Below, piece by piece: positions 34,888 to 43,411 of a stretch of DNA of 64,000 nt (its first letter is position 1; each line of letters opens with the position of its first letter). The notes beneath the pieces were generated by a model. That model searched no databases and was not told where the DNA came from. It saw nothing but the letters and a program-made list of their open reading frames with translations. The stretch is from contig NZ_JADBEJ010000001.1 in NCBI RefSeq assembly GCF_014873915.1, positions 1,736,001 through 1,800,000 on the forward strand, read 5' to 3'. The translations under genes were made by a program, and so were the position numbers. This DNA is from Amycolatopsis roodepoortensis (lineage in GTDB: Bacteria > Actinomycetota > Actinomycetes > Mycobacteriales > Pseudonocardiaceae).

Positions 34888-35657
34888 GTGATCGCCCCCA
34901 GATCCCGGTAGTCGGCGGTCACGGTGTCGCCCGGGTGCACCCACATCGGCCGCGTGAACGAGCCGGCCAGCACGATGTCGCCCGGATCGAGCTTGTCACC
35001 GTGCTGGGCGAGTTTGTTCGCGAGCCAGGCGACGCCGTTCGCGGGATGGTTCAGCACCGCGGCGGCGACCCCGGATTCCTCGATGGTCTCGTTGCGGTAC
35101 AGCAGCGCCGAAACCCACCGCAGGTCGACGGCGTCCACCGCGACCGGGTTGCCGCCGTAGACCATCCCGCCCATGGCGGCGTTGTCGCTGATCGTGTCGA
35201 CGATGGTCCGGCCCGCCATCTCGATCCGTGACGACAGGATCTCCAGTGCGGGTACGACGTATTCGGTCGCCCGCAACACGTCGAACACCGTGGCGTCCGG
35301 CCCCGACAGGGAGTCACGAAGGACGAAGGCCAGCTCGACCTCGATGCGCACGTTCGAGAACCGGCCGTGCTCGATCACGGAGCCGTTCTCGAACACCATG
35401 TCCGCGAAGATGGCGCCGTAGTCGGGTTCGGTGATCCCGGTGGCGGCCTGCATGACCTTCGACGTGAGCCCGATCTTGCGCCCGACCGGACGGCGCCCCG
35501 CCGCGATACCCCGGCGCCGCCATTCGTTCTGCACGGCGTACGAGTCCTCGACGGTCATGTCCGGATAGCGCGCCGTCAGCAGCGGGATCGTCTCCCGTGC
35601 CTCCTCCGCGGCCGCCAGTTCGTCGGCGATCGCGGCGATCGTTTCCTGTTCGAGCAT
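34872..35657 (-). CDS. hpaH: 2-oxo-hept-4-ene-1,7-dioate hydratase (HpaH)
   Basis: FAH-superfamily hydratase of 261 aa that adds water to 2-oxohept-4-ene-1,7-dioate, giving the HpaI substrate. The sequence KIGLTSKVMQAATGITEPDYG, the metal-binding IEVELAFVL and the loop around VLNHPANGVAWLANKL fit the HpaH/MhpD group. It is separated from hpaD by 117 nt, so a secondary promoter is possible, and it overlaps hpaI. Confidence 0.93.
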   Translation of the reverse strand: MLEQETIAAIADELAAAEEARETIPLLTARYPDMTVEDSYAVQNEWRRRGIAAGRRPVGRKIGLTSKVMQAATGITEPDYGAIFADMVFENGSVIEHGRFSNVRIEVELAFVLRDSLSGPDATVFDVLRATEYVVPALEILSSRIEMAGRTIVDTISDNAAMGGMVYGGNPVAVDAVDLRWVSALLYRNETIEESGVAAAVLNHPANGVAWLANKLAQHGDKLDPGDIVLAGSFTRPMWVHPGDTVTADYRDLGAITCRFV

Positions 35658-35774
35658 GTCCCCGCCCTATGGTCTGCTGGTGAACCCGCGACCGCGATCG
35701 ACGCCGGCAGGAAGCACCCGGTCATCGCCGTCACTGTCGCCTTCCAGATACATCTGCAGCTCCGCCAACCCGCC

Positions 35775-36869
35775 TCAGAGCTGGTTGCCGAGTTTGTACT
35801 CGCCCTGTTTCCAGGCCGGCAGTTCACCTTCGTCGTCACCCTTGCGGGTGTAGGAGAAGCCGTCGGCGCCGATGGTGACCTCCAGTTCGCTTTCCTCGGT
35901 CCGCGCGACCACGGGCTGCGGCTTGCCGTCGAGGTCGAGCACGAGCGAGGCGTCGGTGTACCAGGACGGGACCACCGGCGTGCCCCACCAGTCGCGGCGC
36001 TGGTTGTCGTGCACGTCCCAGGTGACGACCGGGTTGTCGGGGTCGCCGGTGTAGTAGTCCTGCGTGTAGATCTCGACGCGATGCCCGTCCGGGTCGCGCA
36101 GGTACAGGTAGAACGCGTTCGAGACGCCGTGCCTGCCGGGGCCGCGTTCGATGTGGTCCGACATCCGCAGCGAGCCGAGTTTGTCGCAAATGGACAGAAT
36201 GTTGTGCTTCTCGTGCGTGGCGAAGGCGACGTGGTGCATCCGCGGCCCGTCTCCGCCGGTCATCGCGGTGTCGTGCACGGTCGGCTTGCGGCGCATCCAG
36301 GCCGCGTACGTGACGCCCTGGTCGTCCTGGATGTCTTCGGTGACGCGGAAGTTGAGGTCTTCCATGTGCTTCACCGCGCGCGGGACGTCCGGCGTGACCT
36401 GGTTGAAGTGGTCGAGCCGGACCAGCGCGCCCGGGACGTGCAGGTCGTAGCGCCAGCTGAGCCTGTCGACGTGCTGGACCTCGTGGAAGAACTCGAGCGG
36501 GAAGCCGAGGGGGTCCTGCACGCGCACCGAGTCGCCGATGCCTTTGGTGAACCCGTTCTCGTTGCGCTCGACCCGGCAGCCCAGTTCCGTGTAGAACGCG
36601 ACGGCCTTGTCCAGGTCCTCCGGCGACCGCACCCGGTACGAGAAGGCCGCGACCGCGGCGACCGGACCCTGGCGCAGCACGAGGTTGTGGTGGATGAACT
36701 CGTCGATCGTACGGAGGCTGACCGTCGTCTCGTCCTCCTCGGTCACCGTCAGGCCGAGGACGTCGGCGTAGAACGAGCGCGACCGCGCCAGATCGGTGAC
36801 GACGAGTTCCATGTACGCGCAGCGCAGGACGTCCGGCGGCGGCGATTGCGGGGTGGGGATCGGCTTCAT
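35775..36869 (-). CDS. hpaD: 3,4-dihydroxyphenylacetate (homoprotocatechuate) 2,3-dioxygenase
   Basis: Type I extradiol dioxygenase of 364 aa with vicinal-oxygen-chelate domains. It opens the ring of homoprotocatechuate to 5-carboxymethyl-2-hydroxymuconate semialdehyde using Fe(II) or Mn(II). The metal-binding His-His-Glu triad is visible in VRLDHFNQ, RMHHVAFATH and GHRVEIYTQDY. The length and C-terminal lid segment resemble the Brevibacterium/Arthrobacter enzyme type. It lies 31 nt downstream of hpaE. Confidence 0.94.
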   Translation of the reverse strand: MKPIPTPQSPPPDVLRCAYMELVVTDLARSRSFYADVLGLTVTEEDETTVSLRTIDEFIHHNLVLRQGPVAAVAAFSYRVRSPEDLDKAVAFYTELGCRVERNENGFTKGIGDSVRVQDPLGFPLEFFHEVQHVDRLSWRYDLHVPGALVRLDHFNQVTPDVPRAVKHMEDLNFRVTEDIQDDQGVTYAAWMRRKPTVHDTAMTGGDGPRMHHVAFATHEKHNILSICDKLGSLRMSDHIERGPGRHGVSNAFYLYLRDPDGHRVEIYTQDYYTGDPDNPVVTWDVHDNQRRDWWGTPVVPSWYTDASLVLDLDGKPQPVVARTEESELEVTIGADGFSYTRKGDDEGELPAWKQGEYKLGNQL

Positions 36870-36900
36870 TGCGTCATCCTTTGTGGACGGGGGAACGGGG

Positions 36901-38406
36901 TCAGCCCTTGCCGAAGGCGGGGTTGTGCACCTCGCCGAGGTTGATGTGCACCGCCTGCTGGTCGGTGTAGAAGTCGATCGAGCGGTAGCCGCCCTCGTGT
37001 CCCAGCCCGGACGCCTTCACCCCGCCGAAGGGCGTGCGCAGGTCACGGACGTTGTTCGAGTTGAGCCAGACCATGCCCGCCTCGACGGACTGCGCGAAGT
37101 TGTGCGCCCGCTTGAGATCGTTGGTCCAGACGTAGGCCGCGAGCCCGTACTTCGTGTTGTTCGCGAGCTCCAGCGCCTCTTCTTCGCTGTCGAACGGCGT
37201 GATCGCGACGACCGGGCCGAAGATCTCCTCCTGGAAGATCCGGGCGTCCGGTTTGACGTCGGCGAACACCGTCGGCGCCACGTAGTTCCCGGTCGGGAAG
37301 CCGTCCGGGCGGCCACCGCCGGCGACGAGCCTGCCCTCGGTCTTGCCGATCTCGATGTACTTCATGACCTTGTCGTAGTGCTCGGGGTGCACCAGCGCGC
37401 CGACTTCGGTCTCGGGGTCGCTCGGGTCGCCCACCTTGACCCGCTTGGCCTGCGCGGCGTAGCGCTCGACGAACTCGTCGTAGATCGCGCGCTCGACCAG
37501 GATCCGGCTGCCCGCGGTGCAGCGTTCGCCGTTGAGCGAGAAGACGCCGAAGATCGTCGCGTCGATCGCGGTCTCCAGATCGGCGTCGGCGAAGACGATG
37601 GCGGGGGACTTGCCGCCCAGCTCCATCGACAGTCCTTTGAGGAACGGCGCGGCGTTGCCGAAGATCAGGCTGCCGGTGCCGCTCTCGCCGGTGAACGAGA
37701 TCAGCGGGACGTCCGGATGCTTCACCAGCGCGTCGCCGGCGTCCTCACCGAAGCCGTTGACGAGGTTGAACACGCCCGGCGGCAGCCCGGCCTCCTCGAA
37801 GATCTCCGCCCACAGCGAAGCGGAAAGCGGGGTGAACTCCGCGGGTTTGAGCACCACGGTGTTGCCGGTCGCGAGCGCGGGCGCGAGCTTCCACGACTCC
37901 AGCATGAACGGCGTGTTCCACGGCGTGATCAGGCCGGCGACGCCGATCGGCTTGCGGTTGACGTAGTTGATCTGACGGCCGGGCACCTTGTAGGTGTCGT
38001 CGGCCTGCGCGACGATCAGGTCGGCGAAGAACCGGAAGTTCTCCGCAGCCCGGCGTGCCTGGCCCAGCGCCTGCGAGATCGGCAGACCGGAGTCGAAGCT
38101 CTCCAGCGCGGCCAGCCGCTTGTCCCGCGACTCGACGAGATCGGCGATGCGGTTGAGCACGCGTGACCGCTCGCGCGGCAGCAGCTTCGGCCAAGGCCCC
38201 TCGGTGAACGCATTCCGCGCGGCGGCGACGGCGCGGTCGATGTCGGCCTTCTTCCCCGCGGCGGCCTGGACGTAGACCTCGTTGGTGACCGGGTCGATCA
38301 CGTCGAAGACGGCGCCGTCGGCCGAATCGGCGAGTTCGCCGCCGATGTAGTGCCGGATCCGCTCCGGGACACCGTCCGGGATCGGCCGGGGAGTGGTGGT
38401 GGTCAA
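36901..38406 (-). CDS. hpaE: 5-carboxymethyl-2-hydroxymuconate semialdehyde dehydrogenase
   Basis: NAD-dependent aldehyde dehydrogenase of 501 aa that oxidises the ring-fission product. Catalytic residues are in ELGGKSPAIVF (Glu) and NGERCTAGSRI (Cys), with the N-terminal TPWNTPFMLESWK cofactor motif. The position between the GntR regulator and hpaD assigns it as HpaE; by sequence alone it is a general ALDH, though the betaine/HpaE subgroup fits best. Confidence 0.92.
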   Translation of the reverse strand: MTTTTPRPIPDGVPERIRHYIGGELADSADGAVFDVIDPVTNEVYVQAAAGKKADIDRAVAAARNAFTEGPWPKLLPRERSRVLNRIADLVESRDKRLAALESFDSGLPISQALGQARRAAENFRFFADLIVAQADDTYKVPGRQINYVNRKPIGVAGLITPWNTPFMLESWKLAPALATGNTVVLKPAEFTPLSASLWAEIFEEAGLPPGVFNLVNGFGEDAGDALVKHPDVPLISFTGESGTGSLIFGNAAPFLKGLSMELGGKSPAIVFADADLETAIDATIFGVFSLNGERCTAGSRILVERAIYDEFVERYAAQAKRVKVGDPSDPETEVGALVHPEHYDKVMKYIEIGKTEGRLVAGGGRPDGFPTGNYVAPTVFADVKPDARIFQEEIFGPVVAITPFDSEEEALELANNTKYGLAAYVWTNDLKRAHNFAQSVEAGMVWLNSNNVRDLRTPFGGVKASGLGHEGGYRSIDFYTDQQAVHINLGEVHNPAFGKG

Positions 38407-38422
38407 GACTAGCCCTCCTCAG

Positions 38423-39094
38423 TCAGCGGTTCGCGCGCTCTCGAGCGTCCAAAAAGGCCTGCATGGTGGCCCAGCGGTGATTGCGCGCGGCGAATTCGAT
38501 GTCGAGCGGATCAGCCTTCTCGGTGATCAGCCGGAGGATCTCTTCGTGTTCCTCGACCGACCGGTGCGCGCGGTCGGGCACGAACGCGAACGTGGAGTCG
38601 CGCAGCCCGGACAGCCGGGTCCAGCCCTGGTGCACGAGGTCGAGGATCTGCGGGTTGGGACAGCATTCGAAGAGCAGCGAGTGGAACTGCTGGTTCAGCG
38701 CGGTGAACTCGTGCGCGTCGAAGTGGTCCAGCAGCGTGATCATGCGTTCGTTCACCCGCCGCGCCCGCGCGATGTTCTCTTCGGACAGCTGCGGCGCGGA
38801 CAGCGCGGTGGCGACACCTTCGACCACGCCGAGGGTCTGCATCGCGTGGACGTACTCGTTCTGGTCCACCATCGCCACGCGCGCGCCGACGTTGCGTTCG
38901 AAGGTCACCAGCCGTTCGGCCTCCAGCCGCCGGATCGCCTCGCGCACCGGGACGACGCTCATGTCGAGCGCGCCGGCGATCTCGGCGAGCACCAGCCGGT
39001 AGCCGGGTCCGTACTCGTGCCGGGCGATCCGCTCACGCAGCCACTCGTAGGCGAGTTCGGACTTGCTGGTCGTCTTCACTGCTTCTTCTGCCAT
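38423..39094 (-). CDS. GntR-family regulator (FCD domain) of the hpa genes
   Basis: Regulator of 223 aa with an N-terminal winged helix (AYEWLRERI to VPVREAIRRLEAERLV) and a C-terminal FCD ligand-binding domain with His residues around FTALNQQFHSLLF. It is embedded in the operon between hpaG and hpaE, overlapping hpaG by 19 nt. GTATAC-centred sites upstream of hpaG and of the IclR gene (40595 and 42786) are candidate operators, since FCD regulators often bind such cores. Confidence 0.88.
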   Translation of the reverse strand: MAEEAVKTTSKSELAYEWLRERIARHEYGPGYRLVLAEIAGALDMSVVPVREAIRRLEAERLVTFERNVGARVAMVDQNEYVHAMQTLGVVEGVATALSAPQLSEENIARARRVNERMITLLDHFDAHEFTALNQQFHSLLFECCPNPQILDLVHQGWTRLSGLRDSTFAFVPDRAHRSVEEHEEILRLITEKADPLDIEFAARNHRWATMQAFLDARERANR

Positions 39095-40557
39095 GCCTCA
39101 TACCTTTCCCGCCACAACGGGTTCAGCGGGAAGAGCCCCTCGATCGGGCGGCCCTGTCCGACCTGCTCGGCGATCCACGCGTCTTCGTCCTCCTGGACGA
39201 GCGCCGCGTCGGCGATCTCTTCGGCCAGCGACGGCGGGATGACGACCACGCCGTCGTCGTCACCGACGATGAGGTCGCCGGGCAGCACGGTGGCCCCGCC
39301 ACAGGCGACCGCCACGTCGGTGTCCCACGGCACGTGTTTGCGGCCGAGGACCGCCGGATGCGGGCCCTGCGAGAACACCGGCAAGCCGGTCGCGGCGACT
39401 GCCTCGAAGTCGCGGACCCCGCCGTCGGTGATCACCCCGGCGGCGCCGAGGTAGCGCGCCCGCAGCGCCAGGATGTCCCCGAGCGTTCCGGAACCCTTGT
39501 CACCGCGTGCTTCGATGACGATCACCTCGCCGGCACCGACCGAGTCGAAGAGGCGCTTCTGCGCGTTGTAACCGCCGCCATGGGACTTGAATAGGTCCTC
39601 GCGGTTCGGGACGAAACGCAAAGTCCTCGCCGTGCCGACGACCTTCGAACCGGGCAGATTGGGCCGCACGCCATCGATCGCGACGTTGTTCAGCCCGCGT
39701 TTGCGCAGCTGGGCGGACAATCCCGCGACAGGCGCACGAAGAAGCTTGGCGCGCAGTTCCTCGCTGAGCGTTGGCGAGTTCTCTTCGACCGCTTCGGCGG
39801 GAGTTCCCCAAGCTTCGGCGCGCTGCTTGTCGTCGACCTCGGGCAGGCTGCCGATGTCCGAAAAGGACCGGATGCCCTGGGTGACGGTGGTGTGGAGCCG
39901 TCCGCTACTGAGCGATGTGCCCGGAACGTCCACTTCGACCACGACGACGTCGCCGGGGGAGACCACCGTCGACCCGGCCGGGGTCCCGGTGAGGATGACG
40001 TCGCCCGGTTCGAGCGTGAAGTGCTGGGAAAGGTCGGAAACGAACTGCCGCAACGGGAACAGCAGCCCGGCCGTGCTGTCCTCCTGCACCAGGTCGCCGT
40101 TCACCCAGGTGCGGACGCGCAGCGACGAGGGATCGATGTCGCGCGCGTCGATGAGGCCGGGGCCGAGCGGGGTGTAGCCGTCGCCGCCCTTGGAACGGAC
40201 GTTGGAGCCCTTGTCCGCGGCGCGCAGGTCGTAGAGGCCGAAGTCGTTCGCGGCGGTGACCGCGGCGACGTGCTCCCATGCCTTGTCCGGTTTCACCCAC
40301 CGGGCCGTCGTGCCGATGACCAGCGCGATCTCGCCTTCGAAGGCCAGCAGTTCGGTGCCCGCCGGACGTTCGACCGTGCCACCGGAAGTGCCGATCGAGC
40401 TCGACGGCTTGAAGAAGTACGACGGGTTCGCCGGCCGCCGTCCGCGCTGCTCCGCGCGGGACGCGTAGCTGAGATGGACGGCGATGATCTTGCCCGGCCG
40501 GCTGTCCAGCGGACCGGACGCGCGGCCGGAAGGCGATGCTGCCTCGTAAGTGCCCAT
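39076..40557 (-). CDS. hpaG: Fusion of FAH-type HpaG decarboxylase/isomerase and RraA-like aldolase domain
   Basis: Protein of 493 aa with two unrelated halves. Residues about 20-235 are a fumarylacetoacetate hydrolase fold (KPSSSIGTSGGTVERP; metal-binding FEGEIALVIG; ILTGTPAGSTVV), as in HpaG, which decarboxylates 5-oxopent-3-ene-1,2,5-tricarboxylate. Residues about 265-460 are RraA/HMG-aldolase-like (RGDKGSGTLGDILALRA; GVITDGGVRD). Enterobacterial HpaG is instead a duplicated FAH protein. The second half may replace a decarboxylase or isomerase step. First gene of the minus-strand hpa operon. Confidence 0.85.
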   Translation of the reverse strand: MGTYEAASPSGRASGPLDSRPGKIIAVHLSYASRAEQRGRRPANPSYFFKPSSSIGTSGGTVERPAGTELLAFEGEIALVIGTTARWVKPDKAWEHVAAVTAANDFGLYDLRAADKGSNVRSKGGDGYTPLGPGLIDARDIDPSSLRVRTWVNGDLVQEDSTAGLLFPLRQFVSDLSQHFTLEPGDVILTGTPAGSTVVSPGDVVVVEVDVPGTSLSSGRLHTTVTQGIRSFSDIGSLPEVDDKQRAEAWGTPAEAVEENSPTLSEELRAKLLRAPVAGLSAQLRKRGLNNVAIDGVRPNLPGSKVVGTARTLRFVPNREDLFKSHGGGYNAQKRLFDSVGAGEVIVIEARGDKGSGTLGDILALRARYLGAAGVITDGGVRDFEAVAATGLPVFSQGPHPAVLGRKHVPWDTDVAVACGGATVLPGDLIVGDDDGVVVIPPSLAEEIADAALVQEDEDAWIAEQVGQGRPIEGLFPLNPLWRERYEAWQKKQ

Positions 40558-40594
40558 GTTCCCCTGAATCCTCGACCCTTGCTTCGTATCTAAT

Positions 40595-40606
40595 AACGTA
40601 TATGAT
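40595..40606. promoter_or_regulatory. Candidate operator between hpaG and the MHS transporter
   Basis: AACGTATATGAT matches the perfect palindrome ATCGTATACGAT at 42786 in 10 of 12 positions. It lies in the divergent promoter region of hpaG and the transporter, so one regulator (GntR or IclR) could control both. Confidence 0.5.
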
Positions 40607-40705
40607 TCCGTGCCACAGTGGCAAGGCGGTCACCGAGTGGCCTTCGCCTCGCCCGGGATCCCTGCGGGCCGCCACTCGCGTCAGGCCTATGTCAAAGGAG
40701 TCAAG

Positions 40706-42079
40706 GTGTCGAATCCAGCGCAGGATGAACGCACGCCCGGCCGGACCGCTCCACCGTCTTCCGATCGGCGCCGGGTCGCGTTCGCGACCGTCGTCGGCAC
40801 CACGGTCGAGTGGTACGACTTCTTCGTTTACGCGTCCGCCGCCGGTCTCGTCTTCGGCAAGCTGTTCTTCTCCGGCCTCGGTGCCAACAGCACGCTCGTC
40901 TCCTTCGCCACGGTGGGCGTGAGCTTCCTGTTCCGCCCGCTCGGCGCGTTCCTCGCCGGGCACTTCGGTGACAAGTACGGCCGCCGGGTGGTCCTGGTGC
41001 TCACCCTGATCCTGATGGGCGTCGCGACCACGCTGATCGGCGTGCTCCCGACGTTCGATCAGATCGGTGTCCTCGCGCCGGTACTGCTGATCCTGCTGCG
41101 GATCCTGCAGGGCGTTTCGGCGGGTGGTGAATGGGGCGGCGCCGTGCTGATGGCCGTCGAGCACGCGCCGTCGAAGCGGAGGGGGCTCTTCGGCGCCTCG
41201 CCGCAGATCGGTGTGCCGCTCGGGCTGCTGCTGGCCTCCGGTGTTCTCGCGCTGACCAGCCTGCTCGTCCCCGGTCAGGCCTTCCTCGACTGGGGATGGC
41301 GGATCCCGTTCCTGCTCAGTGTCGGGCTGATCCTGGTCGGCCACTATGTACGGCGCCGCGTCGAGGAGAGCCCGGTCTTCCGGGAGATCGCCGAACGCCG
41401 CGAGCAGACCAGGACCCCGATCATCCAGCTGTTCCGCAAGCACGCCGTGCTCGTTCTGGTGGCCGCGCTGGTGTTCGCGGGCAACAACGCCGTCGGCTAC
41501 ATGACCACCGGCGGCTACATCCAGAACTACGCGACCAACCCGAAGGGGCCGATCGGGCTCGATCGCGGCCCGGTCCTGTGGGCGGTGACCGCGTCGGCGG
41601 CGACCTGGCTGCTGTCGACCTGGGCGGCGGGCGCGGTGTCCGACCGGATCGGCAGGCGGCGTACCTACGTGGTCGGCTGGATCGCGCAGCTCGCCGGCGT
41701 CGCGCTGCTCTTTCCCTTGGTGGACACCGGGAACATCGTGTTGCTGGCGCTGGGCCTGATCATCCTCAGCGTCGGGCTCGGGTTCACCTACGGCCAGCAG
41801 GCGGCGTTCTACGCGGAGCTGTTCCCCGCGTCGATCCGCTTTTCCGGTGTTTCGATCTCGTACGCGCTCGGCGCGATCCTCGGTGGTGCGTTCGCGCCGA
41901 CGATCGCCACCGCGCTGGTCGACGCGACCGGAACTTCGGTGTCCGTGGCCGTCTACTTGGGCGGGATGACCGTCATCGGCCTCATCGCCACCTTGCTGCT
42001 GCGTGACCGATCGGGGATCCCGCTCGGGCCGGATCACGAAGCCGAGCAGGCGGTCAGCCCGCTGCGCTTCTCGAAGTGA
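40706..42079 (+). CDS. MHS-family MFS transporter, probable aromatic acid uptake
   Basis: Metabolite:H+ symporter of 457 aa with 12 predicted helices and the MHS hallmarks VGTTVEWYDFFVYASAAG, RPLGAFLAGHFGDKYGRR and LLRILQGVSAGGEWGGAVLM. GTG 40706 follows AAGGAG by 5 nt; upstream in-frame starts lie in the promoter. It sits between the divergent halves of the hpa locus, so 4-hydroxyphenylacetate or homoprotocatechuate is the likely cargo, although MHS proteins vary in substrate. Confidence 0.88.
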   Translation: MSNPAQDERTPGRTAPPSSDRRRVAFATVVGTTVEWYDFFVYASAAGLVFGKLFFSGLGANSTLVSFATVGVSFLFRPLGAFLAGHFGDKYGRRVVLVLTLILMGVATTLIGVLPTFDQIGVLAPVLLILLRILQGVSAGGEWGGAVLMAVEHAPSKRRGLFGASPQIGVPLGLLLASGVLALTSLLVPGQAFLDWGWRIPFLLSVGLILVGHYVRRRVEESPVFREIAERREQTRTPIIQLFRKHAVLVLVAALVFAGNNAVGYMTTGGYIQNYATNPKGPIGLDRGPVLWAVTASAATWLLSTWAAGAVSDRIGRRRTYVVGWIAQLAGVALLFPLVDTGNIVLLALGLIILSVGLGFTYGQQAAFYAELFPASIRFSGVSISYALGAILGGAFAPTIATALVDATGTSVSVAVYLGGMTVIGLIATLLLRDRSGIPLGPDHEAEQAVSPLRFSK

Positions 42080-42083
42080 TCCC

Positions 42084-42124
42084 GCCGTCCGTGACGCTCA
42101 CCCGCCGAGAGCGTCACGGACGGC
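42084..42124. terminator. Convergent terminator overlapping the IclR stop codon
   Basis: A 16-nt arm beginning GCCGTCCGTGACGCTC pairs perfectly with 42109-42124 around a 9-nt loop. The hairpin lies 4 nt after the transporter stop and includes the last codons and stop of the IclR gene (42098). Confidence 0.7.
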
Positions 42125-42787
42125 CTTCCCCGCCGCCTTGAGCCGCTCCGCGAGCTCGGCGGGGGTTCGCGTGCTGGACAGGTAGACGACCGCGAGGGCG
42201 GCGGGAGCGTGCCCGCGCAGGGGGAGCGGCACGGCCACCGAGCTGAGGTTCTCGATCACCTCGCCGTGGCTGTCCGCGTAGCCGCGGTCGGTGACTTCCT
42301 CGATCCCCTCCGGCCAGTCCTCTTCCGGTAGCTGGGAAAGAATCGCGCGGCCGGGGGCGCCCGCGGTGAACGGATGCCTGGACCCCGGGCGCTGCGCGAC
42401 GGACGCGACGGCGTGCCGGGGTTCCACGCTGACCAGGGTCACGCATTCCTCGCGGTCCATCACCGCCACGAAACACGTCATGCCGAGTTCGTTCGCGACC
42501 GCCGTCAGCTCGGGCAATGCCGCGGCCTGTAGATCGTGTTTGATCCCCGCCGCGAGGGCGGCCAACCGGGCGCCGAGTTCGTATTTCCCCCTGGGTTCCC
42601 GCGTGAGGAGCCCGTGCTCTTCGAGGGTGCGGATGAGCCGGTACGCGATCGACCGGTGCACGCCGAGCCGTTCGGCGATCCGGTCGACGCTGAGCGGTTC
42701 TTGGGCGTCGGCAAGGACTTCGAGGACACGGATGCCGCGGCTGAGCGTCTGGGACGTGCTCGCGGTCTTGCGGGACTCCGAAATCAT
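42098..42787 (-). CDS. IclR-family regulator, probable controller of hpaCB
   Basis: Regulator of 229 aa with an N-terminal winged helix (TLSRGIRVLEVLADA; LSVDRIAERLGVHRSIAYRLIRTLEEHGLL) and a C-terminal IclR effector domain (GRAILSQLPEEDW). It is transcribed divergently from hpaC with 59 nt between starts. Two IclR-like boxes (42801, 42821) and a GTATAC palindrome overlap this region. Aromatic catabolic operons are often activated or repressed by IclR proteins binding such sites. Confidence 0.88.
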   Translation of the reverse strand: MISESRKTASTSQTLSRGIRVLEVLADAQEPLSVDRIAERLGVHRSIAYRLIRTLEEHGLLTREPRGKYELGARLAALAAGIKHDLQAAALPELTAVANELGMTCFVAVMDREECVTLVSVEPRHAVASVAQRPGSRHPFTAGAPGRAILSQLPEEDWPEGIEEVTDRGYADSHGEVIENLSSVAVPLPLRGHAPAALAVVYLSSTRTPAELAERLKAAGKAVRDALGG

Positions 42788-42797
42788 CGTATACGAT
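42786..42797. promoter_or_regulatory. Perfect palindrome ATCGTATACGAT at the IclR start
   Basis: Perfect 12-bp palindrome overlapping the first bases of the IclR start codon. A related site lies between hpaG and the transporter. A GTATAC core suits an FCD-type GntR regulator. Confidence 0.55.
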
Positions 42798-42800
42798 CCA

Positions 42801-42835
42801 TTTCGATAGTTGAACTGGCTGTTCGATTATAGAAC
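42801..42835. promoter_or_regulatory. Two tandem IclR-type boxes upstream of hpaC
   Basis: TTTCGATAGTTGAAC (42801-42815) and GTTCGATTATAGAAC (42821-42835) share the GTTCGAT-x-GAAC pattern of Pca/Pob-type IclR sites and are spaced by exactly 20 bp, about two helical turns. The second ends 11 nt before the hpaC start. Confidence 0.6.
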
Positions 42836-42846
42836 AGGAACAGACG

Positions 42847-43380
42847 ATGATGTCACGCGAAACCAGTTTCTCGCCAGGTTCGAGCCTGTATCGGCCGCCC
42901 GCGCAGTTCTTCCGAGGCTGTCTCGGCCGGTTCGCGACGGGAGTGGCCGTCGTGACCTTCGATGCCGCCACCAAACGGCACGGCCTGACGGTGAACTCCT
43001 TCACCGCGGTCTCGATGGATCCGCCACTCGTTCTCGTCTCGATCCAGCGCACCGTGAGAAGTCACGACCTGCTCGCCGGGCGCCCGTTCGCGGTCAACGT
43101 CCTCGGCGCCGAGCAGGAGGCGCTGGCGATGAACTTCGCCGGCCGTCCGACCCCCGAAGGCGCGCCGACGTGGGTCGAAGGCGGGCACGCGCCGCGGCTC
43201 GCCGGCGTCCTCAGCTGGTTCGACTGCACGCCGTGGGCCGCCTACGACGGTGGCGACCACACCCTGTTCCTCGGCGAGGTGCGGGAGTTCGACTACCGCT
43301 CCGGTGACGCGCTCGGCTTCGTCAACGGGCAGTTCTCGACCATCCACGAATCCGCGCAAGGCCACGAATCCCTGTTCTGA
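42847..43380 (+). CDS. hpaC: Flavin reductase component of 4-hydroxyphenylacetate 3-monooxygenase
   Basis: FMN-binding split-barrel reductase of 177 aa that supplies reduced flavin to HpaB. Family motifs are FATGVAVVTF, GLTVNSFTAVSMDPPLVLVSI and RPFAVNVLGAEQEALA. It lies 31 nt upstream of hpaB. ATG 42847 and ATG 42850 are both possible. Unlike the E. coli order (hpaBC), the reductase comes first. Confidence 0.9.
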   Translation: MMSRETSFSPGSSLYRPPAQFFRGCLGRFATGVAVVTFDAATKRHGLTVNSFTAVSMDPPLVLVSIQRTVRSHDLLAGRPFAVNVLGAEQEALAMNFAGRPTPEGAPTWVEGGHAPRLAGVLSWFDCTPWAAYDGGDHTLFLGEVREFDYRSGDALGFVNGQFSTIHESAQGHESLF

Positions 43381-43411
43381 CAACGACGTCCACCCCGAGA
43401 AGGAGCACGAC

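Noticed and set aside
39905..42037. A 710-codon minus-strand frame spanning the transporter and hpaG
   Set aside because: It runs antisense to the MHS transporter and in the wrong frame of hpaG, and it ignores a clear divergent promoter.
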